Shown here one piece after another: positions 1 through 6,843 of a stretch of DNA of 64,000 bases (the first letter of the stretch is position 1; every line of letters starts with the position of its first letter). A program made the translations under genes and the position numbers. Under the pieces are notes generated by a model. It was not told the origin of the DNA and ran no database searches. It worked only from the letters and a program-made list of their open reading frames with translations. The stretch is from positions 1 to 64,000 of the IMG/VR virus record IMGVR_UViG_3300048929_000179, one strand, 5' to 3'. The DNA is from a virus.

Positions 1-417
1 TAAATTGCTATTTAGCGTACCAATTTCCTGTTCCATAGCATAAGCCAATGCGGCACTCGCCGCCTTTGACGTGCTGTTTTGCTGTTGACTCACCACGTCT
101 GTCTTTAACAATAATTTTGTAGCAACCCTGTCTGAAATTTCATCCAATAATGATTGCCCAGTAACAGTCGCTCCTATCGTCCCTAATAACCCACTCGTAT
201 CAGTTCCGTCAATCCCAGACAATGTGTCTGCTATATATCCATGAGCAAGAATTTGCCAATTTGTAGTATCCACTTTGGGGTTCACTGTACTATTCGTAAC
301 ATCTGTTTTTGCTATGTAAGACGAACCGCCAAAATATACAATATCTAAAAACCCATAATTATTGCCAGAAGTCCAATTGCCCACCGGAAACATTAAAATT
401 TTACCTGCTGTAGCCAT
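1..417 (-). CDS. Tail fibre / receptor-binding-like protein, N-terminal part
   Basis: The gene starts at 417 behind AAAGGAAGGTGATGAG and runs off the left edge of the window, so only 139 codons are visible. The reading is low in cysteine and rich in G, S, T and N, with short motifs such as GNNYGFLDIVYFGG that recall the start of phage fibre or carbohydrate-contact proteins in Firmicutes. It is the last visible gene of the minus-strand tail module, directly after the baseplate-like gene at 437-1303, which fits a host-recognition role at the tail tip. The function is inferred from context and composition; no catalytic motif is visible. Confidence 0.5.
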   Translation of the reverse strand, partial: MATAGKILMFPVGNWTSGNNYGFLDIVYFGGSSYIAKTDVTNSTVNPKVDTTNWQILAHGYIADTLSGIDGTDTSGLLGTIGATVTGQSLLDEISDRVATKLLLKTDVVSQQQNSTSKAASAALAYAMEQEIGTLNSNL

Positions 418-436
418 TTATCTCATCACCTTCCTT

Positions 437-1303
437 TTAAATGTAATTGTAGTCTAAATTTCTTGTTACTCGATTTATGTTAAATTCTAATTGATCTGAA
501 TCTGGGTATTCCAGCTCCCTGCTCACAAGGTTAAGAGTAAGCACTGGAATTACTAACCCCGCATATGATGCCGCTTTGTCTGCTTCAATTTTGGCTTGCT
601 CGTAGTAAAATTTGCCATTATCTGTGTCTTCCCCTTGTCTGCTGTTTGTACCACCACGGGCATAACTTTCGGATAATTTTGCACTAGTAGCCGCCTCATT
701 TTCAACATCCGACATATATTCTTGGATTGATGTCATTAGGTTTTGTAGATCTGTGCTCATTTGATTAAATTCGGTCTCATATGTAGCCATTTGAGTATTA
801 ACACTTGCAATTAAGGCTTCAGCTTCTTCTTTTGTAGTGGTGATATCTGCAAGAATCTCAGGAATCGTTGAAGCTTCCGCAATGATATGAGAGAGTACAT
901 CAAAATCATCACTTTCAATCAGACCTAAATAATTAGTCAATGATTTCGTGATGTCCAAATTCTGAGGCATTGTACTTACCGTAATCATAGAGCCGGGTTC
1001 TTGAAGTATAAATTCATAAGTTACATTCCCGACTTTAGACAACATGTTATTCGTAAAAGTAAGAACGGGGCAACCTTCGACCCACGGATCGTCAAGCCAT
1101 TTATCTACATAAGGCTCGGCTTCACCTTCTGCCCACATACGAATGCGCACAAGAGTTTCGTCTGTCATATTTTGATACAATGAACCGTTGTCTGTAAAGA
1201 CCAGCTTATATTGTCGTGATAGATTATCGTACTGCTTGGAAAGCAAATACATATAATCCCTTGGCTTAGAAATATCAGCTTTCATTATTGGTAAAACACC
1301 CAT
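437..1303 (-). CDS. Baseplate upper protein (BppU)-like protein
   Basis: 288 residues, start at 1303 with GGAGG six bases upstream. Residues 1-120 look like a compact beta domain similar to the N-terminal BppU domain that anchors side fibres to siphovirus baseplates. Residues about 145-215 are heptad-rich (for example TTTKEEAEALIASVNTQM) and should form a trimeric coiled coil. The tail is a short beta-rich segment. It lies 19 bases before the fibre-like gene, and the two are probably co-expressed as a baseplate-fibre pair. The BppU assignment is by overall pattern, so the family call is moderate while the structural role is likely. Confidence 0.55.
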   Translation of the reverse strand: MGVLPIMKADISKPRDYMYLLSKQYDNLSRQYKLVFTDNGSLYQNMTDETLVRIRMWAEGEAEPYVDKWLDDPWVEGCPVLTFTNNMLSKVGNVTYEFILQEPGSMITVSTMPQNLDITKSLTNYLGLIESDDFDVLSHIIAEASTIPEILADITTTKEEAEALIASVNTQMATYETEFNQMSTDLQNLMTSIQEYMSDVENEAATSAKLSESYARGGTNSRQGEDTDNGKFYYEQAKIEADKAASYAGLVIPVLTLNLVSRELEYPDSDQLEFNINRVTRNLDYNYI

Positions 1304-1335
1304 TTTATCGCCTCCTTCTTTAATTTTTTGTATTA

Positions 1336-1364
1336 AAATAAGCCGACAGGATTAACCCATCGGC
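1336..1364 (-). terminator. Intercistronic terminator-like hairpin
   Basis: Read on the minus strand, GCCGA (1360-1364) pairs with TCGGC (1342-1346) and is followed by TTATTTTAATA. It is one of many similar hairpins between genes of the minus-strand module. Confidence 0.55.
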
Positions 1365-1391
1365 GTTACCGTTTAAGCTATTTAATTGTTC

Positions 1392-1562
1392 TTATGACCA
1401 GTTGAGAAATTTAACAAACAGAACGTGAAAATCATGAAATCTTCCTTGTTCCAATAAAAGTTCACTCTTTACTTTGAATGCTTCATAGTATGCATTTATA
1501 TCTGATAGGTCTACATCTATGGAAACATCGCCGTCGTGATTTATACTTTCTTTTTGTTTCAT
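1392..1562 (-). CDS. Small phage protein, 56 residues
   Basis: An ORF of 56 codons starts at 1562 (MKQKESINHDGD) with AAAGGAG seven bases before it, and ends at 1392. The protein is acidic at the N-terminus and hydrophobic-aromatic at the C-terminus (FVKFLNWS). It fills the gap between the hypothetical gene at 1582-1971 and the hairpin before the baseplate gene, with typical phage spacing. Small genes at this place sometimes encode tail accessory or holin-like factors, but there is no clear membrane span. Function unknown. Confidence 0.6.
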   Translation of the reverse strand: MKQKESINHDGDVSIDVDLSDINAYYEAFKVKSELLLEQGRFHDFHVLFVKFLNWS

Positions 1563-1581
1563 TATTTGCTCTCCTTTACGT

Positions 1582-1971
1582 CTATGGCAATAAAAAATCT
1601 ATTGCATCAATATCAATTCCTTTTTCGTCTGGGAATGAATCGCACGCTTCCTGAGATAGAGCATATGGCTCAATTTCACACTCCATCAATAATAATTCAT
1701 TCATTTCTTTTCCGAAATCATCAGCGCTTTTATTCTCTTTAAGGTTGAATTTTATTTTATCGTCGACCATTGTGATATATTTTCCACCTTCATCTTTATA
1801 ACAATACTCGTCATATAAATCGTTTCGTAATCCTACAAACAATTCATAGTCACTGGCGAGAGATTTGATGTTCTTGTTGCACCAATACTTGACCTTAAAT
1901 CCTACATCTAATGATTTAATATATATTAGTGTGTTTACTGCATCGAAAACCTGACTGTAAATTAATTCCAA
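1582..1971 (-). CDS. Hypothetical protein, DUF1617-like
   Basis: 129 residues starting with TTG at 1971; GGAGG lies nine bases upstream, and no ATG is available in the frame near it. The N-terminal part (QVFDAVNTLIYIKSLDVGF, then a predicted helix containing NKNIKSLASDYELF) resembles by pattern DUF1617-type phage proteins found near tail genes. The C-terminus is very acidic. It is separated from the upstream RepL-like gene by a strong terminator at 2031-2052 and so may have its own promoter. The family call is tentative; that it is a gene is well supported by the ribosome site and position. Confidence 0.5.
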   Translation of the reverse strand: MELIYSQVFDAVNTLIYIKSLDVGFKVKYWCNKNIKSLASDYELFVGLRNDLYDEYCYKDEGGKYITMVDDKIKFNLKENKSADDFGKEMNELLLMECEIEPYALSQEACDSFPDEKGIDIDAIDFLLP

Positions 1972-2030
1972 ATTTTTATTTCCTCCATAATTTCATTATA
2001 GTTAGTTGTTAAAAACGCAATTATAATAAG

Positions 2031-2052
2031 AAAAAGTTGCGTTTTTCGCAAC
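2031..2052 (-). terminator. Rho-independent terminator
   Basis: On the minus strand GTTGCG-AAAAA-CGCAAC is followed directly by TTTTTC. It lies about 70 bases downstream of the RepL-like gene and probably ends the antirepressor operon. Confidence 0.75.
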
Positions 2053-2123
2053 TCTGTAATTTTAAATAAGCCCTTATTTACTTGTGTTCTTGCTAATTTA
2101 TCCTGTTCTTTATATCTTTTATC

Positions 2124-2687
2124 TTATCTTTTATTTTCTAATAATTCACGCCATCCTGTTTCATCAAAATATCTACACACGTCTATATCTGGTGACTTGC
2201 CGTTAATATAAATATATGGATTTAGTATGTAGACTTTTGTCTTTTTGCCATCATTAATGTTTCCTGTCGTGAATTCACCAATAACTCCTTTTGCAACTAG
2301 AGAATTTACTATTCTTGTGATTCTAGTGTAATCAATTTCTAATTGCTCGGAAATGTCACGAAGTGTCATGGCTCTCATACTTTTTCCATGTCCAATTCTT
2401 AGAACGCAATCCTCATATGATACAAATTTACATATAGCTACGGTCACCATGAATTCTTTTGGTGGTAAATTCTTTGATAAAATAAAAGCCGTATCTGTAA
2501 ATAATTTCACAAATGACTCCCCTTTATTAAAATTTGCGACATGAGAATTAAGATATTCCCGTCTTTTTAACTCTGACGTACTCAAATTTGTATCTTCAAT
2601 AGAAGTGCAACCTGAAGTCTCACATATTATTTCACCCGTTTCTTTTACCGTGTGGATCACATCATATCCGTTTATTCTAGTTTTCAT
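2124..2687 (-). CDS. Winged-helix protein, RepL/plasmid-replication-like
   Basis: 187 residues. Residues about 60-160 contain a winged-helix DNA-binding domain with the segment LRDISEQLEIDYTRITRIVN as helix-turn-helix, followed by a hairpin wing and the motif YILNPYIYIN that is typical of RepL-type replication proteins of Firmicute plasmids and phages. It is the last gene of the operon Arc-like / antirepressor / 2962 / 2708 / this gene, and is followed by a terminator. It could be a replication initiator for a plasmid-like state or simply a regulator. No origin-like repeats are apparent beside it, unlike the Rep-like gene at 52343. The domain call is fairly secure, the role is not. Confidence 0.55.
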   Translation of the reverse strand: MKTRINGYDVIHTVKETGEIICETSGCTSIEDTNLSTSELKRREYLNSHVANFNKGESFVKLFTDTAFILSKNLPPKEFMVTVAICKFVSYEDCVLRIGHGKSMRAMTLRDISEQLEIDYTRITRIVNSLVAKGVIGEFTTGNINDGKKTKVYILNPYIYINGKSPDIDVCRYFDETGWRELLENKR

Positions 2688-2707
2688 TTAGTTGTCTCCT
2701 TATTTTT

Positions 2708-2899
2708 TTATATAAGGGCTTCAATTGCCTTCCTTAATCCATCTTTTGCTTCGAAAACAAAGACACATCTTGTAAAATCAGTTGTACCGTCTTCTTGTTT
2801 TTGTGGTTTTACATCAACAATCTTGAAGCCCATTCTTAATAATTTTCTGGCGATAGATGCTTTAATTACAATTTGGTTCTTTTCAGTCAAAATCACCAT
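2708..2899 (-). CDS. Small DUF5659-type protein
   Basis: 63 residues. The layout ASIARKLLRMGFKIVDVKP, then a variable stretch and VFVFEAKDGL, matches the small DUF5659 fold seen in many Firmicute phages: an N-terminal helix, the pair L..G, a strand, then a strand rich in F and V. Two further copies occur at 32522-32689 and 25124-25351. The start at 2899 is the only ATG near the 5' end. Function unknown; the repeated presence beside endonuclease and regulator genes suggests a small DNA- or protein-binding adaptor. Confidence 0.55.
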   Translation of the reverse strand: MVILTEKNQIVIKASIARKLLRMGFKIVDVKPQKQEDGTTDFTRCVFVFEAKDGLRKAIEALI

Positions 2900-2924
2900 T
2901 CCCTTCTTGTTCTATTTTTGTGCA

Positions 2925-2954
2925 ACAAAAAAGAGCAGGAGATTAGTCCTGCTC
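2925..2954 (-). terminator. Terminator-like hairpin with U-tract
   Basis: On the minus strand GAGCAGGA (2947-2954) pairs with TCCTGCTC (2933-2940), a perfect 8-bp stem, followed by TTTTTTGTTGC. It lies between the 2962 and 2708 genes. Confidence 0.7.
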
Positions 2955-2961
2955 AGAAAAA

Positions 2962-3162
2962 TTACATCTCTATATCCATTTCATACGCTTGGCAGATATT
3001 ATTACCATAATCATATTTACTTAAATCCCTATGTGCTTCGTTAGTTTGATCATGATTATAATTCTTCTCAAATAGAATCTGTGACTCAAACGGATCGAGT
3101 TTAACTACAATTGCTTTTATGTATTTATTTGAAGGAGAAGCATTAGATAATACTTTTACCAT
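2962..3162 (-). CDS. Hypothetical small protein, translationally coupled to antirepressor
   Basis: 66 residues, charged, no recognised domain (MVKVLSNASPSNKYIKAIVV at the start). Its start codon at 3162 overlaps the stop codon of the antirepressor gene, so translation is probably coupled. The C-terminal third is rich in D, N, Y and acidic residues. It could be a partner of the antirepressor or a separate small regulator. Function unknown. Confidence 0.55.
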   Translation of the reverse strand: MVKVLSNASPSNKYIKAIVVKLDPFESQILFEKNYNHDQTNEAHRDLSKYDYGNNICQAYEMDIEM

Positions 3163-3989
3163 TATGCCGTCACCTCGCTAATTTTATTTTTGAAATCTGA
3201 ATCATATTTATAGTATTCATCAATATATTTAGTGAGATACCGGTATAAAAAATCTTGACCTTTGGCGGTTACTCTAGTTATTGCAATTTGATATTTTCTT
3301 CCACCTTTAACCACATATGTATAACTTTTTACTTCAAAATAATCTTGATTAGAATAGTAAGAAGCAGGAGAGTTATCTTGATTAAAAACATTCATGTCAC
3401 GAAGAAACTGCATCATCTTATTTCTCTTTGTTTTTAATTTCTTTGCGGCTTGGTTCAACGAAGACGTTCCATCATTGTCAATATATAAGTCAAACTGTTC
3501 TGCCTTTGGTTTCATTATTTCATTTTCTTTTGCAAGGTTGGCTGACAATAATAGTGCTTCAGACAAAGTGGTGGGAATCTTAAAATTATCTATATCCACT
3601 TCCTTTGGTTTAATAAAGGCTTGTGCGAGCACATCTTTTGCTTTTAGCTGATAATGCATAAGCTTTTTTACCAGTTCTGGTGATTCTTCTTGCATTTTAG
3701 GCGTTATAGAAATTTTTGCCAACCAAAGAGGTAGAAAGTCTAATTCCAAACACGAAATCTCTTGATATCCTCCATTTGTTGGGAGGATTAAATTTCGTCC
3801 CCCTTGAAGAAGAACCAAATCCTTCTTCATTTTAGATTTTTCGTTCTTTGTTTGACCCTCAGATAGACCTATTCCATCACACACCCATGTTATGCCCACA
3901 TAAATTTTACCCGTAGAGTTATCTTGTGCGCACATAATTGCATCGCCATAAAAATTAACTTCTCTCGTTACTAATTCATTTTTCATCAT
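3162..3989 (-). CDS. ant: Phage antirepressor (P22 Ant-like N-terminal domain)
   Basis: 275 residues. Residues 1-115 match the P22_AR_N antirepressor domain: VNFYGDAIMCAQ, then the segment around residue 30 with GITWVCDGIGLSEGQ, and WLAKISITPKM near residue 95. The C-terminal part (about 160-270) is a phage antirepressor C-terminal (KilAC/ANT-like) winged-helix region with TTLSEALLLSANLAKENE and the aromatic SYTYVVKGGRKY. Antirepressors bind prophage repressors and trigger induction. The gene follows the Arc-like gene at 4116-4301, and a small antisense RNA lies between them, the same order as arc-sar-ant of phage P22. Confidence 0.85.
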   Translation of the reverse strand: MMKNELVTREVNFYGDAIMCAQDNSTGKIYVGITWVCDGIGLSEGQTKNEKSKMKKDLVLLQGGRNLILPTNGGYQEISCLELDFLPLWLAKISITPKMQEESPELVKKLMHYQLKAKDVLAQAFIKPKEVDIDNFKIPTTLSEALLLSANLAKENEIMKPKAEQFDLYIDNDGTSSLNQAAKKLKTKRNKMMQFLRDMNVFNQDNSPASYYSNQDYFEVKSYTYVVKGGRKYQIAITRVTAKGQDFLYRYLTKYIDEYYKYDSDFKNKISEVTA

Positions 3990-4014
3990 ACTATTCCTTT
4001 CATATTATATGTAT

Positions 4015-4043
4015 TTGACATCACAGAATAGAAAGGGTATAAT
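4015..4043 (+). promoter_or_regulatory. Sigma-A promoter of the antisense RNA
   Basis: Perfect consensus on the plus strand: TTGACA at 4015-4020, 17-bp spacer, TATAAT at 4038-4043. It points against the Arc-like/antirepressor operon. Confidence 0.8.
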
Positions 4044-4049
4044 TTAAAC

Positions 4050-4118
4050 AGATATAGCTTGCCTATATTGTCGTTGACAGCCTTAACTACTTTGGACGGT
4101 GGTAGGCTGTCTTTTTTA
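4050..4118 (+). ncRNA. Small antisense RNA between arc-like and ant genes (sar-like)
   Basis: Predicted transcript of about 69 nt from the consensus promoter at 4015-4043 to a strong terminator. It has a 5' hairpin (ATATAG...CTATAT, loop CTTGC) and a terminator stem GACAGCCT (4076-4083) / AGGCTGTC (4104-4111) followed by TTTTTT. The inner terminator loop holds ACTTTGGACGGTG, which is also found in two other predicted small RNAs at 57.8 and 59.9 kb. The RNA is complementary to the leader between the Arc-like and antirepressor genes and ends at the Arc-like stop codon. By position it matches sar RNA of P22, which silences ant translation; here it does not overlap the ant ribosome site itself, so the mechanism could be attenuation. 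Confidence 0.7.
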
Positions 4119-4301
4119 TTCTTCAAGCTCTTTTAAATTTATTACGCCATCAGAATACGCTTGCATCAATATTTCAAGCACTTCATTCATATCTAGTTCG
4201 CTTCTAGTACACGCAATCTTGAATTCCTTCTTTACTTCTGGTAGAAGAGTGAAGTTATATCGTTTACGCTTACTAGATACATATGTTGGTTCATCTGTCA
4301 T
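4116..4301 (-). CDS. Arc/CopG-type ribbon-helix-helix repressor
   Basis: 61 residues from the start at 4301, chosen because AAAGGTG lies nine bases upstream; a longer reading from 4343 has no ribosome site. Residues about 11-55 form a ribbon-helix-helix: the strand KRKRYNFTLLPEVKKEF, helix with ACTRSELDMNEVLEILMQAY. These proteins bind DNA as dimers and repress their own operon. A palindrome lies within the spacer of its promoter. A paralogue is encoded at 59684-59863 (shared pattern KEFKIAC/QDFKVAC, MNEVLEILMQAYSDG/MNTAMELFMKAYAEG). It is the first gene of the antirepressor operon, as arc is in P22. Confidence 0.8.
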   Translation of the reverse strand: MTDEPTYVSSKRKRYNFTLLPEVKKEFKIACTRSELDMNEVLEILMQAYSDGVINLKELEE

Positions 4302-4317
4302 ACAATCACACCTTTCA

Positions 4318-4360
4318 TACATCATATAGCTAATATACATCACATGATGTACGAAGTCAA
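4318..4360 (-). promoter_or_regulatory. Promoter and operator of the arc-ant-like operon
   Basis: On the minus strand TTGACT (4355-4360), 17-bp spacer, TATATT (4332-4337). The palindrome TACATCACATGATGTA (4336-4351) lies inside the spacer, and a further half-site TACATCAT is at 4318-4325. The arrangement fits autorepression by the ribbon-helix-helix protein. Confidence 0.7.
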
Positions 4361-4408
4361 TAGCGTAATGGAAAAATATTCAATTTATTATACACGTCTC
4401 TTCGTGCA

Positions 4409-4419
4409 GATGCTATAAT
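4409..4419 (+). promoter_or_regulatory. Extended -10 promoter of the 4451 gene
   Basis: TGCTATAAT (TATAAT at 4414-4419) on the plus strand, about 26 bases before the ribosome site of the membrane protein gene; no good -35 box is seen, as usual for extended -10 promoters. Confidence 0.5.
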
Positions 4420-4450
4420 AAAATAAAATAACAAAAGCGGAGGCATGAGT

Positions 4451-4747
4451 ATGAAAAATCAGCCATTAGTAGATGAATTAATTGAATTAGGAATTTATGA
4501 TGTTGTCGATTATGACAACGAATACGAGCAAAATCAAGAGTTTATGACTACCACTGATTCAAATAACAAAATCAGGAAAGTCGAAGATAATAAAATATCA
4601 GACGAAGAAATTAAACTTCTTTTGTCTGCTAAACAAACCAGATATTTAAAAAGAATAGCCTCTATGGTCACAATTCTTGCAGTGGTGACAATATTAGGAG
4701 CGTGTTATTGGGCGTATATGTATTTCAAGATTAAATCGATGTTTTAA
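4451..4747 (+). CDS. Small membrane protein with C-terminal anchor
   Basis: 98 residues. CGGAGG lies seven bases before the ATG at 4451; an ATG six bases earlier is too close to the ribosome site. Residues 1-65 are charged and acidic, and a single membrane helix (about residues 74-94, MVTILAVVTILGACYWAYMY) ends the protein, so the body faces the cytoplasm. It is the only plus-strand gene in the left half of the window, stands alone behind its own promoter and is followed by a hairpin, which is typical of a gene expressed in the lysogen. A role in exclusion or membrane signalling is possible but not shown. Confidence 0.65.
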   Translation: MKNQPLVDELIELGIYDVVDYDNEYEQNQEFMTTTDSNNKIRKVEDNKISDEEIKLLLSAKQTRYLKRIASMVTILAVVTILGACYWAYMYFKIKSMF

Positions 4748-4750
4748 TGC

Positions 4751-4785
4751 AAAAAGAGCCAGTCTACTTAACGTAGGTGGCTCTT
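4751..4785. terminator. Bidirectional terminator
   Basis: AAGAGCCA (4754-4761) pairs with TGGCTCTT (4778-4785), with an inner CTAC/GTAG pairing. The U-tract is on the minus strand (TTTTT from 4751-4755), so it can stop minus-strand transcripts entering from the right as well as ending the 4451 gene. Confidence 0.65.
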
Positions 4786-4813
4786 GTGTTTCATTGCTAA
4801 GCGTCAATATATT

Positions 4814-4932
4814 GTAAAAGCACCCAATTTCTTGAGTGCTTTTACGGACCAGTGAACACAGACATAAACTGGTCGAGATAAGTTTATGCGGTTCAATAAA
4901 ATAATACGTCCATTGAAGCATCTTGCTTCGTT
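4814..4932 (-). ncRNA. Predicted small RNA downstream of the PemK-like gene
   Basis: A perfect promoter (4939-4967) is followed by about 120 nt without a convincing ORF, which can fold into GAAGC-AAGAT-GCTTC, then GACCAG...CTGGTC, then a perfect 10-bp hairpin GTAAAAGCAC/GTGCTTTTAC (4814-4823 with 4836-4845). The terminator U-run is short, so some transcripts may go on to the second hairpin at 4751-4785. The promoter starts immediately after the stop codon of the PemK/MazF-like gene. It could be an RNA antitoxin-like regulator or an unrelated lysogenic small RNA. Confidence 0.55.
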
Positions 4933-4938
4933 GAATGT

Positions 4939-4967
4939 ATTATATCTTAAATATATGCCTTTGTCAA
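4939..4967 (-). promoter_or_regulatory. Perfect sigma-A promoter
   Basis: On the minus strand TTGACA (4962-4967), 17-bp spacer and TATAAT (4939-4944). It drives the predicted small RNA at 4814-4932. Confidence 0.8.
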
Positions 4968-4972
4968 CACTT

Positions 4973-5752
4973 TTATTCACTTTCTTTGTTTTGCTGACAG
5001 CTTAATTGTAATTCTAATTCTTTAACCTTGCTTTTTAAATCTTTTATAATTGTATCTTTATCATTAAGTCTTTCTTTTAATTTTACATTGTTCTTAATTT
5101 CATTTGAGTAGTTGACGTTTATCGTAGGAAAGCAAACCGAGAATAATTGATTTTGTATTGAATGTAAAACTTCTGTATCCTCAATTTTAACATCCAATTC
5201 AGAAATCCTTCCAGCAGATAAAAATTTAGCATCATTAATCATTAGTACGCAATCTTTTGAAAACCCCTCTTTCTCATATGCCGTCCTATTCTTTTTTGAT
5301 TTATTAGGATTTTTTGTAGGATGATAGCAATCATAAACCCACCCGGCGCCAGAAGTTATTGGTATAAATAATATTTTTCCTTCTTTTTTACTAATGCACA
5401 ACCCGTAATGATAATATGCTAATTCACCATTATATGCTTTCCCATAATCTAAATAACAGACTTGACCAATATCTATTTTTACCTCTTTTTTATCCTTATT
5501 AAGATATTTGGTAAACGAGTATTTTTGAAGCCAAGTTGAGTCACTTTTAATTATTGAAGCAGACTCGTAGGCATTAAGTTGTTTTATTCCTTTAATATAA
5601 TTGCCTACAAATTGTATCGCACCTAATAAAATTTCAGGAGCAATTTTACTTCTCGTGCCTTTGTTTTTTGCACAATTTTTCGTGTAGCAAGAAATATCCT
5701 TTATATCACCCCAATGCATCGAGGTTGTATCAATTTTTTCATTAACACTCAT
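4973..5752 (-). CDS. PemK/MazF-like toxin-family protein with C-terminal coiled coil
   Basis: 259 residues, start at 5752 behind GGGAG. Residues about 90-200 resemble the PemK/MazF fold: DIGQVCYLDYGKAYNGELAY, a strand with GLCISKKEGKILFIPITS, and a late KDCVLMINDAKFLSAGRI corresponding to the usual final strand. Family toxins cut RNA. The protein is more than twice the usual MazF length; residues 1-85 form an extra helical domain and residues 215-255 a coiled coil (KLKERLNDKDTIIKDLKSKV). No separate antitoxin gene is apparent; the coiled-coil gene at 5864-6001 and the small RNA at 4814-4932 are the candidates. It stands apart from structural genes, as an accessory gene would. Confidence 0.5.
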   Translation of the reverse strand: MSVNEKIDTTSMHWGDIKDISCYTKNCAKNKGTRSKIAPEILLGAIQFVGNYIKGIKQLNAYESASIIKSDSTWLQKYSFTKYLNKDKKEVKIDIGQVCYLDYGKAYNGELAYYHYGLCISKKEGKILFIPITSGAGWVYDCYHPTKNPNKSKKNRTAYEKEGFSKDCVLMINDAKFLSAGRISELDVKIEDTEVLHSIQNQLFSVCFPTINVNYSNEIKNNVKLKERLNDKDTIIKDLKSKVKELELQLSCQQNKESE

Positions 5753-5763
5753 ACTCCCATTCC

Positions 5764-5841
5764 CCTATCATAAGTAATCTCTATATAATTATATACCATA
5801 ATTTTCCATATTTCTACAGGAACGTAGGTTCTTATGATAGG
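5764..5841. repeat. Inverted repeat at the PemK-like gene leader
   Basis: CCTATCATAAG (5764-5774) and CTTATGATAGG (5831-5841) are perfect 11-bp inverted copies 56 bp apart, and the homology continues imperfectly to ACTCAT/GAGTATGA. The left copy covers the ribosome site and start region of the PemK-like gene, so it may be an operator or an RNA hairpin. Confidence 0.5.
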
Positions 5842-5863
5842 AGAGTATGACTAACAAAAACGT

Positions 5864-6001
5864 TTAAAAGATTTTACCAATTATTTGGCACAAGTAATCT
5901 ATTTCTTCTTTAATCTCTTTGCATTTCCTTTCCCTCTGAGTATCCTTTTCCATTTTATCCATTTTTTCATTAAGATCTATCATTTCTTGCTTAATTGACA
6001 T
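5864..6001 (-). CDS. Small coiled-coil protein, 45 residues
   Basis: A 45-codon ORF starts at 6001 (MSIKQEMIDLNEKMDKMEKD) with AAAGGAG six bases upstream. Nearly the whole protein is a charged heptad-like helix with K, E and M, and a short hydrophobic end (YLCQIIGKIF). It lies just upstream of the PemK-like gene in the same direction with 111 bases between, so it might act with it, for example as an antitoxin, but no antitoxin family is recognised. Function unknown. Confidence 0.55.
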   Translation of the reverse strand: MSIKQEMIDLNEKMDKMEKDTQRERKCKEIKEEIDYLCQIIGKIF

Positions 6002-6021
6002 ATTAACTCCTTTCAATTTAC

Positions 6022-6053
6022 AATAAAAGAGAGTAGAACTTAATCTACTCTCT
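6022..6053 (-). terminator. Rho-independent terminator
   Basis: On the minus strand AGAGAGTAGA (6044-6053) pairs perfectly with TCTACTCTCT (6028-6037) and is followed by TTTATTG. It ends the secreted-protein gene. Confidence 0.75.
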
Positions 6054-6059
6054 AAATAA

Positions 6060-6803
6060 TTATGGTCTTACGAAATTAGCAGAACAGCCAATTATTTGAA
6101 TATACTGTCCATCTCTAACCGTAACCTCTCTTGGTGTTTTAAAAACAAATATTCTCTGTTCCATATTGTGGCCTTGGGTAGATTCATCTTTACTTGACGG
6201 AATAGAATTAAAAACTCTGCACTCCGCTCTGGTGTTGTTGGGGTCTATTCGGGTTATAGTATAATCACCTGCTTTAATATCTTTGCCAACTAAAAATACC
6301 CCTTCTTTACTAATATCCAGTTGTTCTGCTTCCGTCACTGGGACATATACTCCTGGATTCACATCATCTCCTTTGTGGAGTTTAATGTAATTAAAATTAC
6401 TCATATCACTGTAAGAACCTTTAATGATTATATCGTTAGCGAGAACCTCTGGGTAGAATACATATTCTCCAGCGGGAATATTACCGCTGTCAACCCATTT
6501 TCCAGACGTGTCAAACGTATATTTTTTATTTGATGTTGATACGGTTGTATCGTTTGATTGCACCCATTCGCCAGATTCGTTTACAAGATATCCATCGGGA
6601 GTAGTTGTATTGCTTAACATATATCCTCCTTCATTAAAATAGTACCACTTGCCGTTTACTTCTTTCCATGATTTTTTTACGTATGAACCATTATCATTCT
6701 GATACCACCATCCAACATCATCCTGTTTCCATTCACTCGCAAAAGAGGTTATGCAAAGTGCTGTTGAAAATGCTAACACCAAGGCTAATATTTTTTTCAT
6801 CAT
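6060..6803 (-). CDS. Secreted protein with choline-binding-type repeats
   Basis: 247 residues. A signal peptide (KKILALVLAFSTALCITSFA) precedes two or three aromatic cell-wall-binding repeats at about residues 24-85 (VGWWYQNDNGSYVKKSWKEV, KWYYFNEGGYM). Residues 105-245 hold a beta domain with repeated GxxIPAGEY / GKDIKAGDYT motifs seen in secreted Firmicute proteins. Two ATGs are adjacent (6803 and 6800); the second is better spaced from GGAG. It has its own strong promoter (6844-6872) and its own terminator inside the tail region, the layout of a moron expressed by the lysogen. It probably alters the cell surface, for example by superinfection exclusion or lysogenic conversion; this is inference. 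Confidence 0.7.
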   Translation of the reverse strand: MMKKILALVLAFSTALCITSFASEWKQDDVGWWYQNDNGSYVKKSWKEVNGKWYYFNEGGYMLSNTTTPDGYLVNESGEWVQSNDTTVSTSNKKYTFDTSGKWVDSGNIPAGEYVFYPEVLANDIIIKGSYSDMSNFNYIKLHKGDDVNPGVYVPVTEAEQLDISKEGVFLVGKDIKAGDYTITRIDPNNTRAECRVFNSIPSSKDESTQGHNMEQRIFVFKTPREVTVRDGQYIQIIGCSANFVRP

Positions 6804-6843
6804 CTCACTCCTTTTATAAAATAGTATTATAGTTTATGAATTT

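Noticed and set aside
4694-4921. Minus-strand 75-codon frame over the small RNA
   Set aside because: No ribosome site, and it passes through two terminator hairpins; the locus fits a small RNA better.
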